Assembly (NCBI GenBank): GCA_021299375.1
Contig: JAJTGR010000036.1
Span: 1 to 64,000 of the forward strand
Direction of reading: 5' to 3'
DNA: 64,000 bases
From: Gemmatimonadota bacterium
GTDB taxonomy: Bacteria > Gemmatimonadota > Gemmatimonadetes > Gemmatimonadales > Gemmatimonadaceae
This document shows positions 17,209 through 25,615 of this stretch, in pieces. How positions within the stretch are numbered: the stretch's first letter is position 1; every line of letters starts with the position of its first letter. Below the pieces are notes generated by a model. The model ran no database searches. It worked only from the letters and a program-made list of their open reading frames with translations, and had not been told where the DNA came from. A program made the position numbers and the translations under genes.

Positions 17209-17331
17209 ATGCCCCGTTCCCCACGTCGTCCGGCTGCCCATGCCATTCGTCTGGATACCCCCTCGGTCGTCCAGGGCGGGCTGGCGTTTCTTCTGGCCTA
17301 CCTGATTGCCTGGGCCTTCACCGCCCTCTGA
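17209..17331 (+). CDS. 40-residue single-span membrane peptide
   Basis: A short frame beginning MPRSPRRPAAHAIRLDTPS, followed by one hydrophobic helix (GGLAFLLAYLIAWAFTAL) that runs to the stop. An excellent AGGAG site lies six bases before the ATG, stronger than most ribosome sites in this window. The basic N-terminus would stay in the cytoplasm. It stands alone between the DUF547 gene and the convergent HerA-like gene. No homologue is recognised; the ribosome site and the hydrophobic design are the support for coding. Confidence 0.65.
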   Translation: MPRSPRRPAAHAIRLDTPSVVQGGLAFLLAYLIAWAFTAL

Positions 17332-17343
17332 CGGACGGGCGCT

Positions 17344-19794
17344 TCACCGCCAAGCGGCCGTCATGAGTCCGGCGGCATCCTTGGTGTAGGGCACCCAAAG
17401 CAGCGCGACGAGCTGCACGTGCACGTCGCTGCTCTTCGGCTTGATCACCACCGTTTCCAGCGTCTCCTGCTGGGCATCGTAGGTGCTGCCCAGCGTGTCC
17501 ACCTCGGCCTGCAACGCGGTTTCGAGGTCGGTGAACTGCGTGTGCAACGCCTCGAGGCTTTCCATTGCCCGGGCGACATCGCCGGCCTGTTGCGAGGCGC
17601 GCCCCGCCCCCCGCGCCGCCGTACCCACCTTGCTCAGGGTGCCGACTCCCACCTTGCCACGCCCGAAGATCGCACCGAGGATCGCACCGCCCACGGAAAT
17701 GGCCGTGTCCATCTTCGCCTGCGACGCCTGCTGCTGCTCCCGCTGCACCGCCTGTTCGGCGCGCCGGATGCGCTCCCGCAACGCGAACAGCTTGGTGGCG
17801 TACTTGCCGCGCAGCGTCTCGATCTTGGCATCGCGCGCCTCGTGGGCCAGCAGCTGCAGGCGGATGCGAAAGTCCCGCTCCGATTCGCCGGGGTTCGACG
17901 TGGCCTTGCATGCGGCGCTCTTGTACAGCGTCACCTGCTCATTGGCGATGATCCACTTGGGCAGCGTCTTGCTCCACGCGGTGTAGCTCTTGGGGTTGGC
18001 GGCTGAGGGCGGCACCGTACCGAAGCTGGCCCCATCGCGCGGCCCGCGCTCGAGCACGGACGGGTCGAGCTCCACCCGCTCGGCGCTGTTCCACTCGAGC
18101 GCGATCGGGCCATCATCGATGGAGGCCATCAGTGCGATACGCCGCTGCTCCGCGACCCCGAGCTTGGCGTTGGCGAAGCGGACATCGGCGAGGCCGAGCA
18201 CCATCGGATGGTAGGTGAAGCTGCCGCTTTCGCGGGCTGGCGGCAGGAAGAACTGCGGGATGTCGTGCGGCAGCACCGGCGCGTGCGACGCCGGCCGGGC
18301 ATCGAGCGCGCCCACGCTTCCGCCCGTGCTGCCGGTGGCGCCGATGCCCGGCGCTCTCGACGCGGCAGCGGGTGGCGGCGGTACACTCGGCCGCTGGCCG
18401 CTGATGCTGCGGATCTGCTCGCGCGTCATCGGGCCGGCGAGATACGACATCGTCCAGCGCGTCTCGAAGGTGATGGGCGCCGGCTCGTGCACACTGTGCA
18501 GCAGGAACACACGCTTGCCGAGGCCGGCGATGGTCTGCTCCATGGCGGCCTTGTCGAAGGGCTGGCCGCCGGAGACGCCCTCCAGGCCCTCCATGACGCG
18601 CATCTTGTCGCGCTCCGTCTGCAGGCGCCCGATGAACCACGTGCCCGTGTTCGACAGGCCTCGGTAGTCGAGGTCTACCGGATTCTGCGTGGCGAGCACC
18701 ACGCCGAGGCCATAGGCGCGCGCCTGCTTGAGCAGGGTGAGCAGCAGCACCTTGCTGGGCGGATTCGCGACCGGCGGCATGTAGCCGAACAGCTCGTCGA
18801 TGTAGAGAATCGCGCGCAGCGACCCCGTGCCCGGCTGCGTGCGCACCCACGCGAGAATGTCGGCCAGCAGCAGCGTCATGAAGAACATGCGCTCGGCGTC
18901 GCCGAGGTGGGCGATGGAAATCACCGACCCGCGCGGCTTGCCGTGCGCGTCGTAGAGCAGACTCGCCGTGTCGAGGGGCTCGCCGTGCATCCACGTCTGG
19001 AAGCCGGGCGCCGCGAGCAGGTTGTTGAGCTGCATCGCCAGGGTCATGCGGTCTTTGGGCGGGAACACCGTGTCCAGCGGCATGACGCCCACCGAGGTGA
19101 ACGGCGGATGCTGGATGCCGCCGATGACGCCCGCGAGATCGAGGCTGCGGCCTTCGGCCCACGCATGATGCAGCAGGTTGGCGAGCAGGATGTGCTCGCG
19201 ACTCGAGATCGGATCGGCGTCGATGCCCAGCAGCGCGAGCAGGCTGGTGGCGGTGGCGTTCACGCGCTCCTGCAAGGCTTCGGCGTCGTCGCGAATGGCG
19301 GCCGGCGGCGCATCGAAGGCCTTGAGCAGCGAGAGCGGCCGTCCGGCCGTACTCCCCGGCGTGAAGATCGTCACGTCGGCGGCGTCCGACAGGCGCTGAA
19401 TGCGCGCACCATCCTGCCCCCATCCGGCGAGGCCGCTCTTCCAGAGCGCGGCCTGCTGCTCGGCAAACGCGTCCGGCGTCAGGCCGGCATTCGTCGCCTG
19501 CTGGGGGTCGACCCATGGACGGAAGTCCGAGGGCACCAACGCCGGAAACCGCAGGGCGAGGTTGCCCAGATCACCTTTGGGGTCGACGGCAATCACGGGT
19601 ACGCGATCGATGAGCGCCTCTTCGATGAGCCCCACGCCGAGGCCGGTCTTGCCGCTGCCGGTCATGCCGATGATGACGGCGTGCGTGGTGAGGTCCTTCG
19701 CGTCGTACAGGACGAAGTCGTCCTGCCGCGTGCGCGAGGGAATGTCGTAGCGTTTGCCGAGGTAGAACGCGCCGAGCGTCTCGAAGTCAGTCAC
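17344..19794 (-). CDS. HerA-like ATPase / DUF853 family
   Basis: An 816-residue P-loop ATPase. Walker A is GMTGSGKT at residues 43-50. A Walker B region reads ILYIDELFGY near 320, followed by the sensor-like VVLATQNPVDLDYRGLSN and an arginine-finger region IGRLQTERDK. This is the pattern of DUF853 / HerA-FtsK-like ATP-binding proteins. The C-terminal third has a proline-rich linker near 470-500 and a long coiled coil (about 660-760) with a Gly-rich stretch inside it. The substrate, DNA or protein, is unknown. The gene starts three bases after the stop of the lipoprotein gene, and a Ser/Thr kinase is upstream, so all three are probably one operon. Confidence 0.85.
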   Translation of the reverse strand: MTDFETLGAFYLGKRYDIPSRTRQDDFVLYDAKDLTTHAVIIGMTGSGKTGLGVGLIEEALIDRVPVIAVDPKGDLGNLALRFPALVPSDFRPWVDPQQATNAGLTPDAFAEQQAALWKSGLAGWGQDGARIQRLSDAADVTIFTPGSTAGRPLSLLKAFDAPPAAIRDDAEALQERVNATATSLLALLGIDADPISSREHILLANLLHHAWAEGRSLDLAGVIGGIQHPPFTSVGVMPLDTVFPPKDRMTLAMQLNNLLAAPGFQTWMHGEPLDTASLLYDAHGKPRGSVISIAHLGDAERMFFMTLLLADILAWVRTQPGTGSLRAILYIDELFGYMPPVANPPSKVLLLTLLKQARAYGLGVVLATQNPVDLDYRGLSNTGTWFIGRLQTERDKMRVMEGLEGVSGGQPFDKAAMEQTIAGLGKRVFLLHSVHEPAPITFETRWTMSYLAGPMTREQIRSISGQRPSVPPPPAAASRAPGIGATGSTGGSVGALDARPASHAPVLPHDIPQFFLPPARESGSFTYHPMVLGLADVRFANAKLGVAEQRRIALMASIDDGPIALEWNSAERVELDPSVLERGPRDGASFGTVPPSAANPKSYTAWSKTLPKWIIANEQVTLYKSAACKATSNPGESERDFRIRLQLLAHEARDAKIETLRGKYATKLFALRERIRRAEQAVQREQQQASQAKMDTAISVGGAILGAIFGRGKVGVGTLSKVGTAARGAGRASQQAGDVARAMESLEALHTQFTDLETALQAEVDTLGSTYDAQQETLETVVIKPKSSDVHVQLVALLWVPYTKDAAGLMTAAWR

Positions 19795-19797
19795 GAA

Positions 19798-20313
19798 TCA
19801 GTTCCGGGAAGGCGTCGGCTGGCGGAGGTGCGTGTAGATGGCGGCCGCATGCCGCTTGATGGTGTCGATTTCGTACGGCTGCAACGGCGTGTCGGCGCCA
19901 TCGACCGTCTTGCTGCTGCTCGTGAGCGAATCGCCAGCGAAGGCGAGGCGCACCTGGACGGTCAGGGGGGCTGGCGTGCGGTCTGGCGATTGCGCGGTTT
20001 GCGTGCGCGTCTCGGTGTACTGCGTGAGCACGCCCTCGGGCGTGAAGCGCAGCACGCGTTCGGCGCGACCGTCGGTGCCGAAGGTCACCTGTTCGGTGAT
20101 CTCGGTGATGGCGCCGTCGACGATGTCGCTGGACCAGGCGATGCGTTCGTCGCCGTCGACCCAGTCGCCGGTGTCGGCCATCACGGCGGTGGCGGCGGTC
20201 GTGCCCGAGTCCGCGGACGCATGACGTTCGGCGGTGCTGCAGGCCAGCAGCGAGAGGGCCGCCACGCCGGACAGCATCAGGCGGCGGCAGAGGACGGACG
20301 GAAAGTCGGACAT
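19798..20313 (-). CDS. Putative lipoprotein, function unknown
   Basis: A protein of 171 residues starting MSDFPSVLCRRLML. The signal ends in the lipobox SLLAC, so it should be a lipid-anchored periplasmic protein. The mature part has a Thr/Ala linker, then beta-strands (GAITEITEQVTFGTDGRAE) and a short C-terminal helix (DTIKRHAAAIYTHL). I do not recognise a family. An earlier in-frame ATG would place extra residues before the signal and is not used. It sits between the kinase and the ATPase genes in a tight minus-strand cluster. Confidence 0.72.
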   Translation of the reverse strand: MSDFPSVLCRRLMLSGVAALSLLACSTAERHASADSGTTAATAVMADTGDWVDGDERIAWSSDIVDGAITEITEQVTFGTDGRAERVLRFTPEGVLTQYTETRTQTAQSPDRTPAPLTVQVRLAFAGDSLTSSSKTVDGADTPLQPYEIDTIKRHAAAIYTHLRQPTPSRN

Positions 20314-20370
20314 GACACCGGGGGCGGGAGTGGCGGATGACCGCGACGACCCGCTCAAGTTACACCACGC

Positions 20371-22236
20371 TCAGACGGGTGTCGGCTCGGGTGGGACGCG
20401 GCCGAGCAGCCGTCGCACATCGGCTGCCGCGTCGATGCGGCGCTGCAGGTCGCGCACTACGTCGAGCTGCTCGGTGAGCGCGCCGGGCTGGGTCTGCCCG
20501 GCCTCGATGCGCAGGAGGTCGAGGCGCACGTTCTCGAGGGCGGCGATAGTGGTGCCCAGCCGCTGCTGGACGGCGGCGCGCTCGGCCTCGAGCGACTCCG
20601 CACGGCCGGCATGCGGGCGGGCCTCGGCGCGCAGGCGGCGCTGTTCGCCGGAGAGCTCGAGGACACGGGCACGCAGCGCGATGGCTTCGGCGGCGAGCGC
20701 GGCGGCGGCGCCCGGCACGGCCTGCAGTTCGCGTTGCACGGCCTGCGGCAGTCGCGCGAAGATGGCGTCGGCGGCATCACCGAGCATGATCTCGGTGGCC
20801 GCACTGTCGGGCACCGGGCGGGGCGCGGTGCCCGGACCACCGCCGAGCCACCCGACGATCCGGCGAGCGAGCGGACGCCGCACGACGCTGTAGTACCACG
20901 CACTCAGGCCGTTGGTACGGCGCAGGCCGGTGCTGGCGCGATGCACCATGACTGGCGGCAGGATCCACGTGGCCACGTTGCCGAGCAGTTCGAGCGCGGT
21001 GGGCAACGCCAACTGGTCCACCTGGGCCTGGGCCAGCGCGAGCCCGAAGCCGCCCCACAGTAACCCGAGCCCCATGAAGAGCCCCATGGGCCGCTCGGCA
21101 GCGGTGGGGCCCGGCGCCAGCGCCTCTTCGACGTCGGCGGGCGTCACGCCGCTTCGCAGGGCACGGCGCGCGGCGAGCAGCGTTTCGCCGCCGCGGAGCG
21201 CGGTGCCGAACACCGCCAAGGTCAGCACGCTTTGTACGATCCCGACCATGATCGCGCGGCCAATCGTTCGTGACTCCTCGCCGGCCACGAGAAAGACCCC
21301 CGCGAGGGCGATCGACACGGTCCAGTCGGCGAGATGCATCGTAGCCAGCACCCCCTGGCGCGCTTCACGGGCTTCGGCGGGCAGTTCGCCGCCCTCGGGG
21401 GTGCGCTCGATGGCCGCCACGAAGTGCGCCGCGGTGTCGAACCGCTCGTGCGGCTGCGAGGCGAGGCACTGGTCGATGGCATCGGCAAGCGCTACCGGCA
21501 GGCGCGGCGCGAGCGTGCGCACGGCGGGCGCCTGACTCGCGACCTGCTGCGCGACGAGCGCCATCGAGGTGCGGCCATCGAAGGGGTAGCGCCCGGTGGC
21601 CGCGAGATAGAGTGTCACGCCAAGCGCGTACAGGTCGGCGCGGCCGTCCACCGCCTCGCCGGCGGCTTGTTCGGGCGCCATGAAGCGGGCGGTGCCGGCG
21701 ACCTCACCGGCGTGCTGCACGGAGGCATCGGGGAGGGCGATGCCGAAGTCGGCGATCAGCGCCCGGTCGGTGCCGTGCTCGAGGAGAATATTCTCCGGCT
21801 TCACGTCGCGATGGACGACGCCGCGTTCGTGCGCATAGGCGAGCGCCCACCCGATGTCCCGCCCGATGCGGCGAATGGCGACGGCGGGCAGGGTGCCGAC
21901 GCGACGCAGCCGGTCGGCGAGGGTTTCGCCCGGCACGTAGCCCATCACGAACCACGCCAGCGCTCCCGATTCCGCGACCTCGTGGATGGGCACGATGTGC
22001 GGATGAAAACACTGGGCCGCGATGCGCGCTTCGCGAAGGAAGCGGCGGCGCATGTCGTCACGTCGGCCATAGGCCGGGGCGAGCAGTTTGATGGCGACCG
22101 GACGTTCGAGCAGGACGTCGCGCGCGAGGTACACGATGCCCATGCCGCCGCGCCCCAACTCACCCTGGAGCGAGAAGCGGCCGGCGAGGCTGGCCTGGAG
22201 GGCGAGGAACGCGGGGTCCGTGACGTCGTACGGCAT
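20371..22236 (-). CDS. Transmembrane Ser/Thr protein kinase (Pkn2/PknB type)
   Basis: A protein of about 621 residues. The kinase domain (about 20-280) is complete: glycine loop GRGGMG near residue 29, VAIKLL lysine, catalytic HRDVKPEN near 142, the DFG motif in ADFGIALPD, and the APE-like MAPEQ. After the kinase come about four hydrophobic segments (about 300-470), then a coiled-coil tail (about 510-610) with EQRRLRAEARPHAGRAESLE. The membrane-embedded region lying C-terminal to the kinase, with no PASTA sensor, is typical of FCB-type kinases. A GTG eight codons upstream is an alternative start. The targets are unknown; the adjacent lipoprotein and ATPase are candidates. Confidence 0.9.
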   Translation of the reverse strand: MPYDVTDPAFLALQASLAGRFSLQGELGRGGMGIVYLARDVLLERPVAIKLLAPAYGRRDDMRRRFLREARIAAQCFHPHIVPIHEVAESGALAWFVMGYVPGETLADRLRRVGTLPAVAIRRIGRDIGWALAYAHERGVVHRDVKPENILLEHGTDRALIADFGIALPDASVQHAGEVAGTARFMAPEQAAGEAVDGRADLYALGVTLYLAATGRYPFDGRTSMALVAQQVASQAPAVRTLAPRLPVALADAIDQCLASQPHERFDTAAHFVAAIERTPEGGELPAEAREARQGVLATMHLADWTVSIALAGVFLVAGEESRTIGRAIMVGIVQSVLTLAVFGTALRGGETLLAARRALRSGVTPADVEEALAPGPTAAERPMGLFMGLGLLWGGFGLALAQAQVDQLALPTALELLGNVATWILPPVMVHRASTGLRRTNGLSAWYYSVVRRPLARRIVGWLGGGPGTAPRPVPDSAATEIMLGDAADAIFARLPQAVQRELQAVPGAAAALAAEAIALRARVLELSGEQRRLRAEARPHAGRAESLEAERAAVQQRLGTTIAALENVRLDLLRIEAGQTQPGALTEQLDVVRDLQRRIDAAADVRRLLGRVPPEPTPV

Positions 22237-22282
22237 GGAGCCATTCAGTACGGCGCCCACCGCTCGCCGGGTTTCGCCGTTG

Positions 22283-22459
22283 TCAGAACTCGCGGCGCTT
22301 CATTTCCTTGAAGATTTCCTTGGCATCGGAATCGTCGGCTTCGACCTTGCTCTTCGTGGCTTCGAGCGTCGGGTCGTATGCCTGCTTCGCGGGCTTCTTG
22401 ACCTGCGAGGCCTTGGCCTGCGTCTTCTTGAGCAGCGCCTTGAGCTGTGCGTCCTTCAT
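22283..22459 (-). CDS. Small lysine-rich protein, function unknown
   Basis: A 58-residue soluble protein with 15 lysines, reading MKDAQLKALLKKTQAKA at its start and ending EIFKEMKRREF. It looks helical and highly charged, and may bind nucleic acid or a partner protein. It has a GGAG five bases before the ATG, and it fills the space between the kinase gene and the hydrolase fusion. No family is recognised. Confidence 0.62.
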   Translation of the reverse strand: MKDAQLKALLKKTQAKASQVKKPAKQAYDPTLEATKSKVEADDSDAKEIFKEMKRREF

Positions 22460-22530
22460 GAGGGCTCCGTGTGGGGTCCGGGTCGCGTGAGGAGACGTTG
22501 CCGCGTGGACGCGGCGAAGTAAAGAGCGGA

Positions 22531-24183
22531 CTATCGTCCGGCGGCCGCCATGCCCAGTCGTGCAAGGATGAGCTGCACGACACGGGCTCCCGCGTCGGTT
22601 CGGGGGGCGATGGCCTCGAAGTGGCCGCCGGACACCGTGACCGCATCGGCGGTATCGCCGGCGCGCCGGGCGGCCTCGGCAAACGCCTCGCGCACGGCGA
22701 GCGGTGCGATGCGGTCGCGGTCGCCGGCGACATGCACCGACGGGACACCGAGGGGCAGGCGCTCGATGGGGGACGCGGCCTGCACACGGGCCGGCACGCT
22801 GTCGGGAACGCCGCCCAACAACGATTCGACAGCGGGGTTGCCGCAGGTGGCGCGCTCGCGCGGGTAGAACTCGCGCAGGTCGGCGATCCCGCCAATGGCC
22901 ACGACGGCGGCAATCGGCAGGGGCGTGCCGCCGGCGAGCGGGCTGTCCGGCGGCAGGCCGCGCCGGGTCGCCAGCCACAAGACGAGGTGGGCGCCGGCCG
23001 AATGGCCCGCCAGCACGATGCGGGTGGTGTCGATCGGGTGCAAACGGGCCAACGTGCGCACGTAATCGGCCGCGTCCGCCACATCGCGAAACGTGCCCGG
23101 CCAGCCGCCGCCGGGGTGGTCGTAGCGGCGGTACTCGACGTTCCACGTGGCCACCCCGGCGTCGGTGAGAGCATCGGCAAGCGGCGCCGTGTTTCGCACC
23201 GTGGCATACGGCGAATACCAGCAGCCGCCGTGCACGAACACCACGAGCGGCACCCGCCTCCCCGGTGTCTCAGGCAGGCGAAGCTCGCCGAACTGGAGGG
23301 AATCGGTGCCGTACGCGATGCGAAGGCCCGGGCGACGCACCGGCAGCGTATCGACGTCACCGGCGCGGAGCAGCCGTGGCTGCGTCGGCGGCACCAATGC
23401 TGCCACGGCTGCGGGCACCGATGCGGGCGCCGATGCAGGTACCGGCGACTGCGCCGCCACGATGCGCGCGCTACCCAACGAAACGGCGGTGGCGGCGAGG
23501 CCTACCGCGAGGGTCCGCCCCACACGACGCTGCACGCTGCGGGCCATACACCAGAGTGCAAACCAGTAGGTGCCGAGGACGGCGAGATCGCGCAGGGGCA
23601 GGTCCACGCGGAAGCGATCGATGGCCAGCGTGGCATCGGAGACCACGAACCAGGCGGCACCCGTGGCGGCGAGGCGCGATGCCGGGGAGCCGTCCTCCAG
23701 CATCCAGGAGGCGGCTTGTGCCGCCATGGCCGTCAGCACCACCACGTACCCCACGACCGGAAGCCGAAGCGCCGGCGGCAGGGCGGGAAAGAGTTGGAGC
23801 AGCAGGGTCCCGGCCAGGGCAGCGTAGCCCGCATAGGCCACTGGCCGCCCGCAAAACCGGCTTTCGCAAAGGAACGCGGCCAGGAAACAGCCGTGGGCGA
23901 TGAGGAACGCCATCAGCCCGCCGACGAACAGATTGCCGGGGAGCATCAGCAGGACGTCACCCACGAGCGACCAGGCGAGCCCGGTGACGATGAAGAGACG
24001 GAAACGGGCTGGCGGGCCAGGCGAGAGCGTCGCCGCCAGCCAGAGGAGCACGGCGGTGCTGGCTGGCTTGGCCACGTAATGCACGGGGCGCCACGCCTCC
24101 CCCAGGCTGGCGCTGACGATGGCGGCGAGTGCGCCGGTGACTACCAGGGCGGCCGCAACAGGCAGGGTCATCGGTCGAAGCAT
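22531..24183 (-). CDS. Fusion: YhhN-family lysoplasmalogenase + alpha/beta hydrolase
   Basis: A single open frame of about 550 residues joins two enzymes. Residues about 1-220 are a polytopic YhhN/TMEM86 domain: SLVGDVLLM, FLIAHGCFLAAF and WFVVSDATLAIDRF match its conserved GD and SD motifs. This family cleaves the vinyl-ether bond of lysoplasmalogens. Residues about 280-550 are an esterase-like hydrolase with HGGCWY (about 314), the GHSAGAH elbow (about 394), GDRD (about 489) and GGHFEA (about 520). The junction, with Met213 followed by RTLAVGLAATAVSLG and ending VAAQ, looks like a complete signal peptide. So the hydrolase was probably once separate and exported, and now sits in the periplasm. 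No stop or frameshift separates the halves. Confidence 0.88.
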   Translation of the reverse strand: MLRPMTLPVAAALVVTGALAAIVSASLGEAWRPVHYVAKPASTAVLLWLAATLSPGPPARFRLFIVTGLAWSLVGDVLLMLPGNLFVGGLMAFLIAHGCFLAAFLCESRFCGRPVAYAGYAALAGTLLLQLFPALPPALRLPVVGYVVVLTAMAAQAASWMLEDGSPASRLAATGAAWFVVSDATLAIDRFRVDLPLRDLAVLGTYWFALWCMARSVQRRVGRTLAVGLAATAVSLGSARIVAAQSPVPASAPASVPAAVAALVPPTQPRLLRAGDVDTLPVRRPGLRIAYGTDSLQFGELRLPETPGRRVPLVVFVHGGCWYSPYATVRNTAPLADALTDAGVATWNVEYRRYDHPGGGWPGTFRDVADAADYVRTLARLHPIDTTRIVLAGHSAGAHLVLWLATRRGLPPDSPLAGGTPLPIAAVVAIGGIADLREFYPRERATCGNPAVESLLGGVPDSVPARVQAASPIERLPLGVPSVHVAGDRDRIAPLAVREAFAEAARRAGDTADAVTVSGGHFEAIAPRTDAGARVVQLILARLGMAAAGR

Positions 24184-24260
24184 GGCCGCTAAAGTACGCG
24201 CCGGACGGCTCGGACGGCGGGCCGTAGGCCGATCGACCCACCCCGGCGCAAAAGCCAGTG

Positions 24261-24289
24261 TTGACACATGTCACGGGCGGCTATACCGT
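24261..24289 (+). promoter_or_regulatory. Sigma70-like promoter for the cold-shock gene
   Basis: A perfect TTGACA at 24261-24266 is followed by TATACC (24282-24287, 15-bp spacer) or TACCGT (24284-24289, 17-bp spacer). Transcription from here would leave a leader of about 230 bases before the cold-shock ATG. Long leaders are typical of csp genes and can act as RNA thermometers. This is the best housekeeping-type promoter I see in the window. The rest of the roughly 340-base non-coding stretch (24184-24523) holds only this leader. Confidence 0.65.
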
Positions 24290-24523
24290 CTAGCAGCACT
24301 CAGATCTGGGGGCGCGCCTCGGCGCGGGAAACGTGACGGCGGGCGACTTCGGGGACCTGGCTCACAGCGGGTCCCTTTTTCGTGGCCGTAACTCGGTGAT
24401 GAGCGTCTGCTGGCGTTGCTCGACGTCAGCAACCCGCGCGGGGGATTGGTCCGCGAACCAACTCGAGTGCTCGGTGCGTACGGCAGGGCCGGACTCCGAA
24501 CACCCAGCAACAGGAGTAGTGCC

Positions 24524-24736
24524 ATGCGTACGACCGGCAAGGTGAAGTGGTTCAACGATGCGAAGGGCTTTGGCTTCATCACGCCCGACGACGGCTCGAA
24601 GGATTGCTTCGTCCACCACTCGGCCATTCAGGGCGGCGGCTTCCGCACCCTGGCCGAGGGCGAGCGTGTCGAGTTCGACATCGTGCAGGGCCAGAAGGGC
24701 CCCGCCGCCGAGCAGGTCGTGAAGATCCGCGGCTGA
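24524..24736 (+). CDS. csp: Cold-shock domain protein
   Basis: A 70-residue single cold-shock domain. RNP1 is seen as KGFGFI and RNP2 as CFVHHSAI; the protein opens [17 protein letters not shown]. Such proteins bind single-stranded RNA or DNA and act as RNA chaperones. An AGGAG seven bases upstream decides the ATG over an earlier in-frame start at 24416. The gene is monocistronic, between a strong promoter and a strong terminator. Confidence 0.97.
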   Translation: MRTTGKVKWFNDAKGFGFITPDDGSKDCFVHHSAIQGGGFRTLAEGERVEFDIVQGQKGPAAEQVVKIRG

Positions 24737-24757
24737 GCCGCGTCTTCAGCGAACTGA

Positions 24758-24799
24758 CCAAAGGGCCACCAGTCGATAGACTGGTGGCCCTTTGGTTTT
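24758..24799 (+). terminator. Intrinsic terminator of the cold-shock gene
   Basis: A perfect 17-bp stem (24758-24774 with 24779-24795) closes on a GATA loop and is followed by TTTT. The left arm opens CCAAAGGGCCACCAG. It begins 21 bases after the stop codon. It is the clearest terminator in the window. Nothing is recognised in the 118 bases between it and the vapC remnant. Confidence 0.95.
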
Positions 24800-24917
24800 G
24801 CGGTCGGCGGTCGCGCCAACGTGGCTGTCATCCGAGCGGCCCGCCGCGCAGAGAGCGGGTCGCGAGGTAGATCGCGTGCAGGAAACTCAGGCGTTCAACG
24901 ATGGCGGCGCGCCGCCA

Positions 24918-25309
24918 CTACCATACGGTCGGCGGACAGCGGCGCGCGATCGCCGTGTCGGACGTCACCAGCGGCAGCGCGTGCCGGTCGGCTGTGGCGA
25001 CGATGACGCGGTCGGCAGGGTCTCGATGAAGCCCATCGAGTTCCACCGTCCGGCGCCACACGCGCAATCGACCGGGGCAAGCATCAGGCCGTCCACGAGG
25101 TCCAGCCGTTGCCCGTACTCGGCGAACGAGACGCCACGCGAAGGCTGCCCGCGCTGCCCCTCGAGCCCGATTTCCCACAGGGAAATGGCGCTGGCCATCC
25201 ACCCGAATGCCGTCGCGTCATCGATGGTGGACCTGGCCGCCGTGGAGAGGCGATGCGGGGCGAGCGTCCAGAACAGCAACGCCGAGGTGTCGAGGACGAC
25301 TCGACTCAT
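24918..25309 (-). pseudogene. vapC: vapC-type PIN-domain toxin, frameshifted
   Basis: The 5' part encodes MSRVVLDTSALLFWTL with the first PIN aspartate and later AISLWEIGL with the conserved glutamate. Near 25059-25066 the reading frame changes. The expected C-terminal half, LDGLHRDPADRVIVATADRH and VTSDTAIARR, continues in another frame to a TAG at 24918. All PIN acidic residues are thus present, but not in one frame. The start overlaps the antitoxin stop as ATGA, the normal vapBC arrangement. Either the toxin is inactivated, or one base is missing in the assembly. PIN toxins of this class are site-specific RNases. Confidence 0.85.
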
Positions 25310-25542
25310 GCGTCCAGCCATTCCTCTGCGGTCGGCGCGTCGATATCGCCGGTCCACGTCAGGGCGCCACGCCGGTCGCTGAACGCGTCGTCGACCGAAC
25401 GCTGCTGCGCGAACGGCACGACCTTGAGGACCGGGATCCCATCACTGGTGACGATGCGTTCTTCGCCAGTCTGTTCGACCTGTCGGCAGTACTCGAGCAG
25501 CCGGGCCTTGAGGGCGCGCTTCGATACGGTGACCGTGGTCAC
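25306..25542 (-). CDS. vapB: Phd/YefM-type antitoxin (VapB)
   Basis: A 78-residue protein. The N-terminal part (TVTVSKRALKARLLEYCRQV) is the DNA-binding fold of Phd/YefM antitoxins. The middle reads ERIVTSDGIPVLKVVPF, and the acidic C-terminal tail (DIDAPTAEEWLDA) would wrap the toxin. The start is a GTG. Its stop overlaps the vapC start (ATGA). It should repress its own operon. The antitoxin is intact while its partner is frameshifted. Confidence 0.88.
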   Translation of the reverse strand: MTTVTVSKRALKARLLEYCRQVEQTGEERIVTSDGIPVLKVVPFAQQRSVDDAFSDRRGALTWTGDIDAPTAEEWLDA

Positions 25543-25577
25543 CGCGGTCTGATGTCGCGAGCCCTGGCCGGGAATGA

Positions 25578-25609
25578 ACAGCGGGGGCGTCGTCTGACGC
25601 CCCCGCTGT
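25578..25609 (-). terminator. Intrinsic terminator of the S9 peptidase gene
   Basis: A perfect 14-bp stem (25578-25591 with 25596-25609) closes on a four-base loop. The left arm reads ACAGCGGGGGCGTC. It lies seven bases past the peptidase stop. On the minus strand it is followed by TTCATTCC, a weak T-rich tail. It also separates the peptidase from the vapBC operon. Confidence 0.85.
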
Positions 25610-25615
25610 CGTGGC

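Noticed and set aside
18208-20340. Plus-strand open frame of 710 codons
   Set aside because: Antisense to the HerA-like ATPase and the lipoprotein gene; no recognisable domain, and unusual Arg/Ala/His content.
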